Positions 12,561 through 22,925 of a DNA stretch of 64,000 bases are shown here, piece by piece. Location of the stretch: NCBI GenBank assembly GCA_963931865.1, contig OZ007512.1, positions 6,098,883 to 6,162,882 on the forward strand, in the 5' to 3' direction. The translations under genes and the position numbers were made by a program. The first letter of the stretch is position 1. Every line of letters starts with the position of its first letter. Below the pieces are notes generated by a model, which searched no databases, was not told the DNA's origin, and saw only the letters and a list, made by a program, of their open reading frames with translations. Source of the DNA: Axinella damicornis (Eukaryota; Porifera; Demospongiae; Axinellida; Axinellidae).

Positions 12561-13584
12561 TAGTATGCTATACATCTTTAGCCAGCAGTTTATGGCAACA
12601 GGAAGTAGCTATTAGGCATGCACCATTAAAACTTTACCTTATAAGGTTTTGGAATGCATTAGTGGTTACTACTGTGTGTAGCCAGAGGTCTGCTCTCTTG
12701 CCTGCACAGAAATATGCATCATGTAGTACTGAGTATACCTTGTGCAGGTACAAAAATGACGAAGATCGCTCATTATTTTAGAATCTGATATTAAGTATCT
12801 ATGCGTGTTGTAGCTGCAGCTAAGTGACTAAGTTAAACCAACGAAGTGGATATTGTGCGGCAGGTAGTACACTGTTAAAGTTGGGGTGCTCATTGCAATC
12901 ACCAGTAGCACCCTAGGGTGCTAAAGCATGACTATTATAATAATAATTGGGGTGCTCATTCATACAATCAAGATTACTCAAAATAGCACCCTGTGGTGCT
13001 GCAGTGGTTTCCACGGTAACCTTGATATAAAATCAGGGTTTCCATGGAAGCTAAATGGTCCTGTTCCCAGAAACTGATTGTCACTATAGCAATTTGTTGT
13101 ACACACCTTACTGTGGATCCATGTCCATTGCAACCACCAGTACATAGTGGTAACATGTATGCATATACCCAAGGAGTGGTTAGTGCAATTTTCAGTGCAC
13201 TCTCACTGCATAAGCAGTTTGAGCATTATGTAGACACTGCACCATTTCAGCTCAATCTTTAGTTGCATCATCTGCCCCTTAGCTAGCTCTAAGAATCTTG
13301 CAAAGACAATTCTTGTGGGCTACTCACTACAGTGACCACTAGAGCACAGCAGCTTTCTTCTGATAGCCATAAATGGAGGCATGGTACACGACCGCTACAT
13401 CCTGTTGCTACTGCATGTACTTCAGTGTATGGGATATGGTACTCGTACTCTTTGATCCACAACTGGTGCAAGCCATGTTGGATGTATGTATGCCTACGCA
13501 GTATGCAGCAACTGAATTTATCTTGTGGGGTGATTGTGCTCGAATTTGACATTTGACGCCAGCATTATGCATGATTGATGCCTA

Positions 13585-14223
13585 CAGGCCCGTAGGCAGG
13601 ATTTTTAGGAAGGGGGTTCGGCCTGGGCACTGCCAAAGGCAGTGCACAGAGGTGCGAAGCGCCAATCAGTCCACGCGAAGCGCGGAAAAATGTTTTCACT
13701 ACAAAGGCAGTGAACAGAGGTGCGAAGCGCCGATCAGTCCGGGCGAAGCGCGGAAATTTTTTTTCGCGGTCGTTTTTCAGTCACCTGGATGAGCTCTTGT
13801 AGCACTTTTACCGCTTTGCACTGCACTACCGCTGCTTCTGGTTTGCTTCACCTCTTCACTTTCACTAGAAGAGCTGTCACTAGGATTAGGGCAAAGAGTT
13901 TGAGGATAGTGGTAGTATCAGCAGCATCTTGCTTTCTCCTCGCCATATATTTGTCACCACGTGGTAGCTAATCTCGCTTGAGTTAATTTTTGCTTCCAAG
14001 GCCAGACAGATCGCAGTGTGGGAACAAGACATCCCAGCCCCGCCTAGGTACATGACATCGATCGCATGTTGAACCTGCGGGCGTCCTGGCCGTAGCGTTG
14101 ACACATAGTACAGCGAAGGTTAGTTTAGCAAGCAAGCCATTTTGTTGTGATAACAAATCAAGGAGTGCATAAATTTTAGGGGGTTCGATCGAACCCCTCG
14201 AACCCCCCCTGGCTACGGGCCTG
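13585..14223. mobile_element. hAT-like MITE, CAGGCCCGTAG termini
   Basis: Ends CAGGCCCGTAGGCAGG and CCTGGCTACGGGCCTG, flanked by a 5-bp duplication GCCTA (13580-13584, 14224-14228). The related unit at about 12560 shows the uninserted site. The interior includes duplicated GGTGCGAAGCGCC segments. Confidence 0.8.
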
Positions 14224-15269
14224 GCCTAGTATGCTAGTAATTATGCTGGACTCATCTGTAGCTAGCAGTTTATAGCAACAGGAAGTAGCTATTAGGCATA
14301 CACCATTAAAACTTTACCTTATAAGGTTTTGGAATGCAGTAGTGGTTACTACTGTGTGTAGCCAGAGGTCTGCTCTCTTGCCTGCACAGAAATATGCATC
14401 ATGTGGTGGGGGACCTTTGACTGCAGTACTGAGTATACCTTGTGCAGGTACAAAAATGACGAAGATCGCTCATTATTTTAGAATCTGATATTAAGTATCT
14501 ATGCGTGTTGTAGCTGCAGCTAAGTGACTAAGTTAAACCAACGAAGTGGATATTGTGCGGCAGGTAGTACACTGTTAAAGTTGGGGTGCTCATTGCAATC
14601 ACCAGTAGCACCCTGGGGTGCTAAAGCATGACTATTATAATAATAATTGGGGTGCTCATTCATACAATCAAGATTACTCAAAATAGCACCCTGTGGTGCT
14701 GCAGTGGTTTCCACGGTAACCTTGATATAAAATCAGGGTTTCCATGGAAGCTGAATGGTCCTGTTCCCAGAAACTGATTGTCACTATAGCAATTTGTTGT
14801 GCACACCTTACTGTGGATCCATGTCCACTGCAACCACCAGTACATAGTGGTAGCATGTATGCATATACCCAAGGAGTGGTTAGTGCGATTTTCAGTGCAC
14901 TCTCACTGCATAAGCAGTTTGAGCATTATGTAGACACTGCACCATTTCAGCTCAATCGTTAATTGCATCATCTGCCCCTTATAGCTAGCTCTAAGAATTT
15001 TGCAAAGACATACAATTCATGTGGGCTACTCACTACAGTGCAGCAGCTGTCTTTTTGATAGCCATAAATGGAAACGTTTGTAATGGTACACGACCACTAC
15101 ATCCTGTTGCTACTGTGTGTGGGATATGGTACTCGTTCTCTTTGATCCACAACTGGTGCAAGCCATGTTGGATGTATGTATGCCTATGCAGTTTGCAGCA
15201 ACTGAATTTATCTTGTGGGGTGATTGTGCTCAAATTTGACCATTTACGCCAGTATTATGCATGATTGAT

Positions 15270-15791
15270 CAGGGGCGGCAGAACAGGTCCGGCAGACCAG
15301 GCAACTGCCGGACCAATGTTTTGACAAACCATGGTACTTGATAAACATCGATCAGGCGGCACTGAGCGTCCCCCTCCGTGGATTCATAGCTACGTACTGG
15401 GGACCAGGCTCGAGGGAAAGTCTGTTTACGAGTCCAGTTACAATGCAGCAAAACGTGAAGTGCCTGGACACATACCGGGCGCTACGACGTCGAACAACTA
15501 CGTGCTGACTACCACGTGCGATTTAGAAAGGGGTGGAGCCAGCATGGATAATAACACGTCGAGAGTGAGACAGTCACGGATTGTACGGAAACCAGACAGC
15601 AGTGGCAGTGCAGTGCAAAGCACGAAGGTGCTACGAGACCCCATCCAGGCAACTGAAAAATGACCATGAAAATTTTTTCCGCGCTTCGCGCAATATTTTC
15701 AGATCAGCACTACACACCTCTACACACTGCCTTCAGCAGTGGACGTATCCCATTTTGCCGTACCAAACCCAAATTGCCTTCGTCGGCCCTG
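15270..15791. mobile_element. hAT-like MITE related to 1490-2019
   Basis: Ends CAGGGGCGGCAGA and CGTCGGCCCTG, flanked by a 5-bp duplication TTGAT (15265-15269, 15792-15796). The interior AACTGAAAAATGA...CGCTTCGCGCA and CTACACACCTCTA...CACTGCCTTCAGCAG matches 1885-1970. An ORF of about 110 codons crosses it but has no recognisable domain. Confidence 0.75.
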
Positions 15792-16059
15792 TTGATGCAT
15801 GCCTAGTATGCTAGTAATTATGCTGGCATAACAGACTCATCTCTAGGTGGCAGTTTATAGCAACAGGAAGTAGCTATTAGGCATACACCATTAAAACTTT
15901 ACCTTATAAGGTTTTGGAATGCAGTAGTGATTACAACTGTGTGTAGCCAGAGGTCTGCTCTCTTGCCTGCACAGAAATATGCATCATGTGGTGGGGGACC
16001 TTTGACTGCAGAACTGAGTGTACCTTGTGCAGTTACAAAAATGACAAAGATCGCTCATT

Positions 16060-19000
16060 ATTTTACTTCACACGAGTGACAGCATTACCTGTAATCATAC
16101 ATGTTATAGCTAGCATCTATGCCATGCAGCTGAGTAACTTCGTGCATGTACACCTCGTTGCAGTATTGTGCAGTTAATGTTAGTTGGTGATTCAGCACAA
16201 CAGAAGGCAACTAGGGGCCAATTACGACATCAGCAATGCTGATCCACGATTATTGATTCCCTAGACTAGAAGCTTTTTGCTATATGATACAGGCCTTTTC
16301 TTACAGTACATATAATATTAGTAGTAATTTTATGAAGTACACTGAGAAAACCTTCATTTGTTGTCTTTACACACTAATGTGTTGGTGTTACTATTGTCCA
16401 ATGACGCAATTATTGTTAGGAGTCTAGGGTGCAAAAATGTGGTGATAGCAGAGAGACAGCTGCAGTCCCGGCCAGCAATATTCTGGCGATTGTCTTAGTG
16501 CAAAGTGTACAATGGGTACTGCCATGATGCCAGAGAGCAAGCATCAGACTGCACACTCTTTTCACCACTACTACAGTTGAAACAGCAGTTTTTGATAAGC
16601 ATAGCAGTATATATTAGGCAGGATAGTTGTAACAAACTAATCACCATTATCTGTCTTGCATGTACACACTAGCAATAAAAAAACCATTTCTCTAATAATA
16701 CATTTGATTTGGTCATGAATGTTTACTGGATATACGAGGACTCTTTCTTTTCCACGTTAGCTATAGCTAACCATAGCTACTGATCCACTGACATGAAGTC
16801 TTGCCATATTCTTATCAAACTAGTTTATAAGCAGGACGTTTTTTTTTCACATGGTTTGCATGACCTTTTGTTTGCTGACAGACCAACCAGCAACACTGTA
16901 ATAACTGTTTCCATGGTGATTTGAGATCAAAGGTCGCTGCGTAGTAACCATGCATGCCTACTCATATGTTTGTGACCACCAGATAGCCTTAGATAAGAGA
17001 TGAGATGTGTAGTGTATTAGTCACATTTACAATCATGGATAATGGCAGTTGATTGGCAAGTGAACAGCATGAAGGACAGAGGTCACACTCACATCCATGC
17101 ATAGCTAGCTAGCTCATTCATTCAGCTCATGCATCCACATTATCCTGCACAACTAACAGAGGTGCAGTAGCTGGCCAGTCAGGATCAGGGATACACCAGA
17201 CTAGTTGCGTGCTTGTAGCTAACAGCAGTGTAGCTAATAGTACAAGCTCTTTATGACTTCAATCCCACATTCTCTCAGGACAGGGACTATTATCTCGTAG
17301 TAGGAAAATGGACCTGAGAGGAAACAATCACAGCGAATTGTTACAGCTACTGCATAAGTTTCCTCTCCCCACCCACTTCAGTGCTTTTGCCACCCACACC
17401 AAAATAAACAACACGTTACTGAGGACAGTAGTTCTGATACTCTGCAGCTCCAAGCTGGTCACTTGCTGTTCCTCTCAGATGTCATTTCTTGTAGTAAGGA
17501 AGCCAGCTATGCATGGGTGCACTCTGAATCTATTTACTGACAGGAAACACAGAATCAATCAATGTGGTGGGCTTATAATAATTTTGTAGCAAGAGTGTGC
17601 AAGTCTAAAAAAACAGTAGCTACAAGGCTGTCAGATGAGCCAGGCATGGACACCACTACAAATATTATGATGCATGCATGCTCACTTTGCATGCACTGGC
17701 CAAACCAGGCACGTGACATGCACGGATAATATTATACATTCCCCCACAAGAGCAGAAACATTACATGTCCTATACACTATAATCAGGCAGAGGATAGGGA
17801 TTAAGGTACAGGAAGCGTGTACGGGACTTTGCTCTATCCTTCAGATCTCCTATATATGGGAAATCACACTTTTTCGTCCTGTACTACAGAGATTTTGGTG
17901 GGTTTATGCAACTCTATATTGGGAAGCAGCATCATTTGGTTGCCTCCTGCAGTAGCCATGTTCAACAACGCTGGATGAAATCTTTAAAATAATGTTTATC
18001 ACCGCTTTGGAAACCCATTGGTGAGTTGTGGGTTCAGAAACATAAAATGAACATCCTATTGACTGGGGGTATCCAGGGGGGGGGGGGGGCCCTTCACAGA
18101 CTAATTTCGGAATGCTAATTGCACAATCACCACAGTGCACGACACTGAGAACAAGGCACAGAAGCAGAGCCCTTCCTGACAACTGCATAGAAAGATGACG
18201 CCGTGCTTCACTGGATCCTCCACTGCTTATAATTATAGCCTGATCACTCTGGATCCTAGACCCTGACGCGCGACGCTGGAGACACCAAATAACCACATAC
18301 TGTTAGTGAGAAGTTGAAAAAGTGGGAATTGACGAAGTGAAATTGATGAAGCTGAAATTGACTTCCCGCAGCGATTAGTGGGTGGGGCTGGTCAATGAAA
18401 CTTTGGTGTGGTAGTACTTTACTTGTAGTGGCACAGAGTGATCGTCGCAATTCCGTTGTTCATGCTATGTGAAGCAGCTGGATAACTCTAACGAGAATTT
18501 ACTGTCAGACTGCAAACCAGTTTAAGTCGTGCCCCACCCATTTTGTGCTATCTCTATTGATACAGAGAGAAACGGCTGGCCCAGAGAATATTAATTTTGG
18601 TGCAGCTGAAAGTACCATTATAGTGCACTACCGTATATCTTCTAAGAATTCGGCATCCCTAATTATTCGGCACCCCTTCACGCAAATGGGAAAAATTGTC
18701 TCTAATTTCGGCAAGGGAATTCCCAAATATTTCAGAATTTAATCTCTAATTGTAATACATTTTCGGCAGCTTGCCGCCCTGTCCGAGAGGCTTAGTCAAG
18801 GAGAGAGATCGGTGAGTTCGGTGCTGTTTAAAGCCCCGAGCGGGTATGTCGTAACGGTAGACTGCTTCAGCACAAAATTTTTATAAGTATATGATCCAAG
18901 CAGTGGTGATCAGATAAAAAAGTGATTATGAGCCAAAGGATGTGATTTTGCAGTAATATAATAATTATTATTATATTAATTCTACTTCCTCACTGTTGTG

Positions 19001-19200
19001 CGACTTATCACACTGTAAATCTGCAAACTGTTATTATATTGTGACACTCCCCTCTGTGTGAGAGTTCAAGAGGATAAGTTTAAGGGGACAGGAAGACCCA
19101 TTAAAGGACTTTATATGGACTACAAACATGATGCAACTATGCAAACTCTTTTCTTTACAGTCAAGGTTTATTAATGAATACTGCTATAAGGAGATGTGAA
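16060..19200. other. no supported gene
   Basis: AT-rich DNA with scattered short ORFs and a poly-G tract at about 18076-18090. 18629-18760 contains repeated ATTCGGCA segments that look like a MITE fragment. Nothing coding could be supported. Confidence 0.3.
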
Positions 19201-19220
19201 GCAGCAGCATGTACTAATGA

Positions 19221-19662
19221 TAACCTCGTTCCCAGGCCTACCCCGTTTCTTCTGTTCTGTTGACAATACCGTGCAATGTTGTTTTAGTTATCTAAAACTG
19301 TATAGTTTAGTTTTTGGTTTTAATTAGGTGGAAGTCGCATTGTTTAGTTTAGTTTTAGTTTTAATTACTAAATCTCAAAAGGGTTAGTAAAGGCTCTTTT
19401 AGTTTTAGTAACCACCATTTTGTGGGTGATTTTCATATTAGTTTAGTTGTAGTTTTAATTAACAGGCTGAGACAGTCCTCATTTTAGTTTTAGTTCTAAT
19501 TACTAAAGTGAAATATGCCATACTAAAATGCATTATAGTTTTAGTTTTAGCAACATTGGACAATAATACATGGATGCGGAAGGGCGGCCCTTCCGCATCC
19601 ATGTATTATATCAACGGAAACCGAAGGACAGAAAAAACGGGGTAGGCCTGGGAACGAGGCTA
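19221..19662. mobile_element. foldback element, CTCGTTCCCAG family
   Basis: Ends TAACCTCGTTCCCAGGCCTACCCC and the inverted match at 19634-19662, with a perfect 9-bp duplication TACTAATGA (19212-19220, 19663-19671). The interior is a degenerate TTTTAGTTTTAG repeat and a perfect 43-nt palindrome (19565-19607). Confidence 0.85.
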
Positions 19663-20781
19663 TACTAATGACTCACGCAGCTACAAAACTGGCTGTGAGT
19701 AATACATGTGTACAGTGGAGTCCATTACATCATCTAACACTATCTGTGGAGGAGGAAGACATTAACTTTAATTAATACCTATCTCTAATAGTGATTGGAA
19801 ATTTTTGGCTAAAGTGAAAATTGTGAGATTGGGTGTGTCTCATCGTATACCTGCAGATGTCATTGCTACCGTTTGATATACATAGTTCACTTGTAATGTA
19901 CGTAACAGGGTTTTATATCTCTGAGTCCCTGACCTATATATTCTCGTTGAAAGATTTGGTGTGTCTCATTATGTCACGGTAATTGGCACACTCTGATAAT
20001 ATAATCATTCTAGCAGTTAGTAACACCGAACAGCGGAATATAATTACATTGCTGAGGGATCAATCACTTTACAGCTGGAGACCATGCAACTGAATGGTTG
20101 CATGGCAACTGCATCCAAGCTCATTATTATACTATTATATACATCTCCAGACTGTTCAGTGAGGTATTGCAATGATTGCATGTGCTCTTTAGTGGCTGTA
20201 CCGACCATACATTATTCAGGAATAATGCTCTAGATTGCAATAATTAAAGCATTAGAGCATTAATTGTGCTAGAATAATTAATAGCAAGGTGCAGCATAAT
20301 GGCTCAAGCCTAGTACTCTCACACAGCCTGAGTTGAGGTGTTGTCTCAATTACAAATTTGAGCGTAGTAACAACACTTGGATGGGATCACAATAGCAAGA
20401 AAGAATAATAATCACAATAAGAATTAATACTACTAATAATCACAATAATTGGAGCATTTAAGTTATATAACAGTCTAACAGACTCAAGCCTACAGAGTAC
20501 CTTCCACTTCACAGAATTACTGTTGAACGGCTGATATTAATTTCAGTGTGCGAATACACCCATCTCTCAAGGATTTTGCATTACACAATGCTTCAATTCT
20601 CCCTTGAAGGTGCATGATCAGTAGGAATTCACCCATCAGCTTGCATATCTTCATTTACCAATTAGTATTTTGGTGCATTTGATTCCAGCAGCAGTAGTCT
20701 AGATGCGTTATAATAGTAACTGTTGTATTCATCACACTGCAACAGACTATACTGCACAGGTTCAGGGTCAATCCATGCAGT

Positions 20782-21216
20782 GACGCTGAGATGAGTCAGG
20801 ACACTACTATAGTGATGCATGCTTGCAGTGACGCTGTGATGAGCCAGGACACTACTATAGTGATGCATGCATGCAGTGACGCTGTGATGAGCCAGGACAC
20901 TACTATAGTGATGCATGCATGCAGTGACGCTGTGATGAGCCAGGACACTACTATAGTGATGCATGCGTGCAGTGACGCTGTGATGAGCCAGGACACTACT
21001 ATAGTGATGCATGCATGCAGTGACGCTGTGATGAGCCAGGACACTACTATAGTGATGCATGCATGCAGTGACGCTGTGATGAGCCAGGACACTACTATAG
21101 TGATGCATGCATGCAGTGACGCTGTGATGAGCCAGGACACTACTATAGTGATGCATGCATGCAGTGACGCTGTGATGAGCCTGGACACTACTATAGTGAT
21201 GCATGCATGCACATGA
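20782..21216. repeat. 48-bp minisatellite, nine copies
   Basis: Unit GTGACGCTGTGATGAGCCAG plus GACACTACTATAGTGATGCATGCATGCA. Period 48 is a multiple of three, so MSQDTTIVMHACSDAV-type frames are open on both strands. Copies are nearly identical apart from the first and last. Confidence 0.95.
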
Positions 21217-21361
21217 GCCACTTGCTACACCAGCCACTAGCATTCTCCCTCAAGAGTAAAATGAACATTATAAAAATTATGCACACCCCATGACTCCCAC
21301 ACTCTGCCATCATGCAGGTTGACACCAGCAGACTATAGTAGTTACTGGTGTGGACCATGTT

Positions 21362-21971
21362 TTAACCCTTTAGGCCCTATTGACGCATAAATGCGTCATT
21401 TAGACCCTATGCACATGTAGGGCTTCTCATCAGTCCAAAAAGAGACCAAAAAGGCTTCAGAGGGCCTAGGGACGACTTTCAGGCACGAACTCAAAAATTT
21501 GGTCAGATTTCGGCGCGCCTCCCCCACTAAACGTACAAGCGGGGGGGTTTCGAAGGGGGGGCGGCAGCCCCCCCTTCGGCCTGTGGTGGGCGTTTTTTGA
21601 TTTTAATGAGATTCATTGACCCGAGAATTTTTGATTCTAATGATATTCATAGACCCCACCCAGGGCCTCAAGAAAACCTGCAAATTGGTGGTGTAAGGTG
21701 TGCCATCAGTCAGATCTGGCCCAAGTTTAGGGAAATGCTGGGCGAAAATCCGGCTGACATCCACCTTTGACCTCCGATTGCTGGGCTTGTGGTGGGTCAT
21801 GAATATCATTAACGGTATTGCCAGAGAGGTCTCTCCATGTGTGCGGGCCCCACCAAGTTTGGCCGCTGAGGAACGAATGCTGTGGGAGAGGAGTACCTAC
21901 GAAAGTGGTGTGCGCTGAATGCATGAAAATGTGTTGTCTTGGTGGGAAGAATTCGGTGGTTAAAGGGTTAA
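21362..21971. mobile_element. piggyBac-like MITE
   Basis: Bounded by TTAACCCTTTAGGCCC and GGTTAAAGGGTTAA, i.e. TTAA duplications next to CCCTTT/AAAGGG termini as in piggyBac-type elements. No transposase. A similar solo end occurs near 58943. Confidence 0.65.
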
Positions 21972-22559
21972 GCATGTGGCACAATAATGAAGGCAGACAG
22001 GCTGGTCTCCATCATCATTTGCAACAGGCTGGAGCTATAGCTGAAAGAGGCATCATCACTAAGAATATACCAAAACACTGACACACCCACATGACCCATG
22101 CTAGAATGATGGACTGCAGTCCATGACTTAGTAATTGGCTGGCCCAGAGCCATAAAACTGAGATGGAACTATTATAGAGATGTTCAATAAACTTTTAATG
22201 TCGACATCTGCATCAAACCATTACAGTAAAGGTAATTTGAATAGATGATTTGAATAGAGAGTGGAATCAATATGCATAATAGACACTATTGAGATAGTCA
22301 TATCTCTGGAACTCATCTCTCCCCTGTCATCTGTAGGGAGGAATGACAATCAAAATAAAAGAATAGTTCTGCTCCTTGGACTGTCACACAGGCAGTGGAA
22401 GATAGTTTCATTGGCATTGGGTGGGGGGGGGGGGGGGGGAGGGAAGATCTACAGAGCGCAATGCAGATCTACGGGTATGCCCTCCCTGAGGCTCCCTCCC
22501 CAGAACATTTGCATGCACTTTCATGTCAGTACATTCAAACATGAAGCTGCCAACCACCC

Positions 22560-22642
22560 CACACTCCTCCTACCCACACACACCCCCACACTCCTCCTAC
22601 CCCACACTCCTCCTACCCACCACACCCCCACCCCACACTCCT

Positions 22643-22705
<63 letters not shown>

Positions 22706-22710
22706 CCCCA

Positions 22711-22740
<30 letters not shown>
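22560..22740. repeat. CA/CCCACA microsatellite just 5' of exon 1
   Basis: CCCCACACTCCTCC-type units lead into a long CA run that stops about 20 nt before the ATG at 22760. It may serve as a degenerate polypyrimidine/intron tail ahead of the exon-1 acceptor-like site. A G run also lies at 22422-22440. Confidence 0.85.
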
Positions 22741-22742
<2 letters not shown>

Positions 22743-22759
22743 ATCCTCACCTACTACAG

Positions 22760-22925
22760 ATGCCGATCAGTGCGGAACAGTGGCGCACTGCTGTGGGGGC
22801 CACTAACGCCTCACGTCGGCCCTGCCAGACTAAGAAGGTGCTCCCATGTTGGGACATCTTTGTGGGTCTTCTGTTGGCACTACTGGTATCCACACTGCTG
22901 CCTGGAGGTGGTGGGGGGAGTAGAA
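22760..22925 (+). CDS. exon 1: N-terminal segment with hydrophobic helix
   Basis: The ATG at 22760 directly follows a CA-rich, splice-acceptor-like stretch (...ctactacag), so a 5' UTR exon probably lies upstream. The 55 codons start MPISAEQWRTAVG, include a basic Cys-containing stretch and then a hydrophobic segment (IFVGLLLALLVSTLL) that could act as a signal anchor. They end in glycines. The donor at 22926 (AA|GTGAGTA) is strong and leaves phase 1, which matches the acceptor of the 2A exon. Choice of this ATG is inferred, since the frame is open upstream through the CA repeat. Confidence 0.6.

Larger units (their letters stand above)
12560..16060. repeat. tandem ~1-kb unit: two full copies and one truncated copy
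   Basis: Copy A about 12560-13584, copy B 14224-15269, copy C from 15792 to about 16060. Shared landmarks: GCAACAGGAAGTAGCTATTA (12597, 14277, 15859) and AAATATGCATCATGT. Copies are separated by MITEs at 13585-14223 and 15270-15791. The peptides recurring in both copies (MLPLCTGGC...) are repeat ORFs with no recognised domain. Confidence 0.8.

Noticed and set aside
12974..14872. Duplicate 60-64-codon ORFs as paralogous small genes
   Set aside because: They are part of the ~1-kb repeat; similarity extends equally over non-coding DNA and the copies overlap in two frames.
18770..18860. tRNA-like stretch (GTCCGAGAGGCTTAG...)
   Set aside because: Could not be folded by eye into acceptor, anticodon and T arms; no B-box.
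20782..21216. 141-193-codon repetitive ORFs on both strands
   Set aside because: They are by-products of a 48-bp tandem repeat with no start context, splice context or non-repeat coding sequence.
22261..22806. 181-codon ORF running through the CA repeat
   Set aside because: Mostly Thr/His from the microsatellite, and in a different frame from exon 1. Only the segment from 22760 in the other frame is supported.
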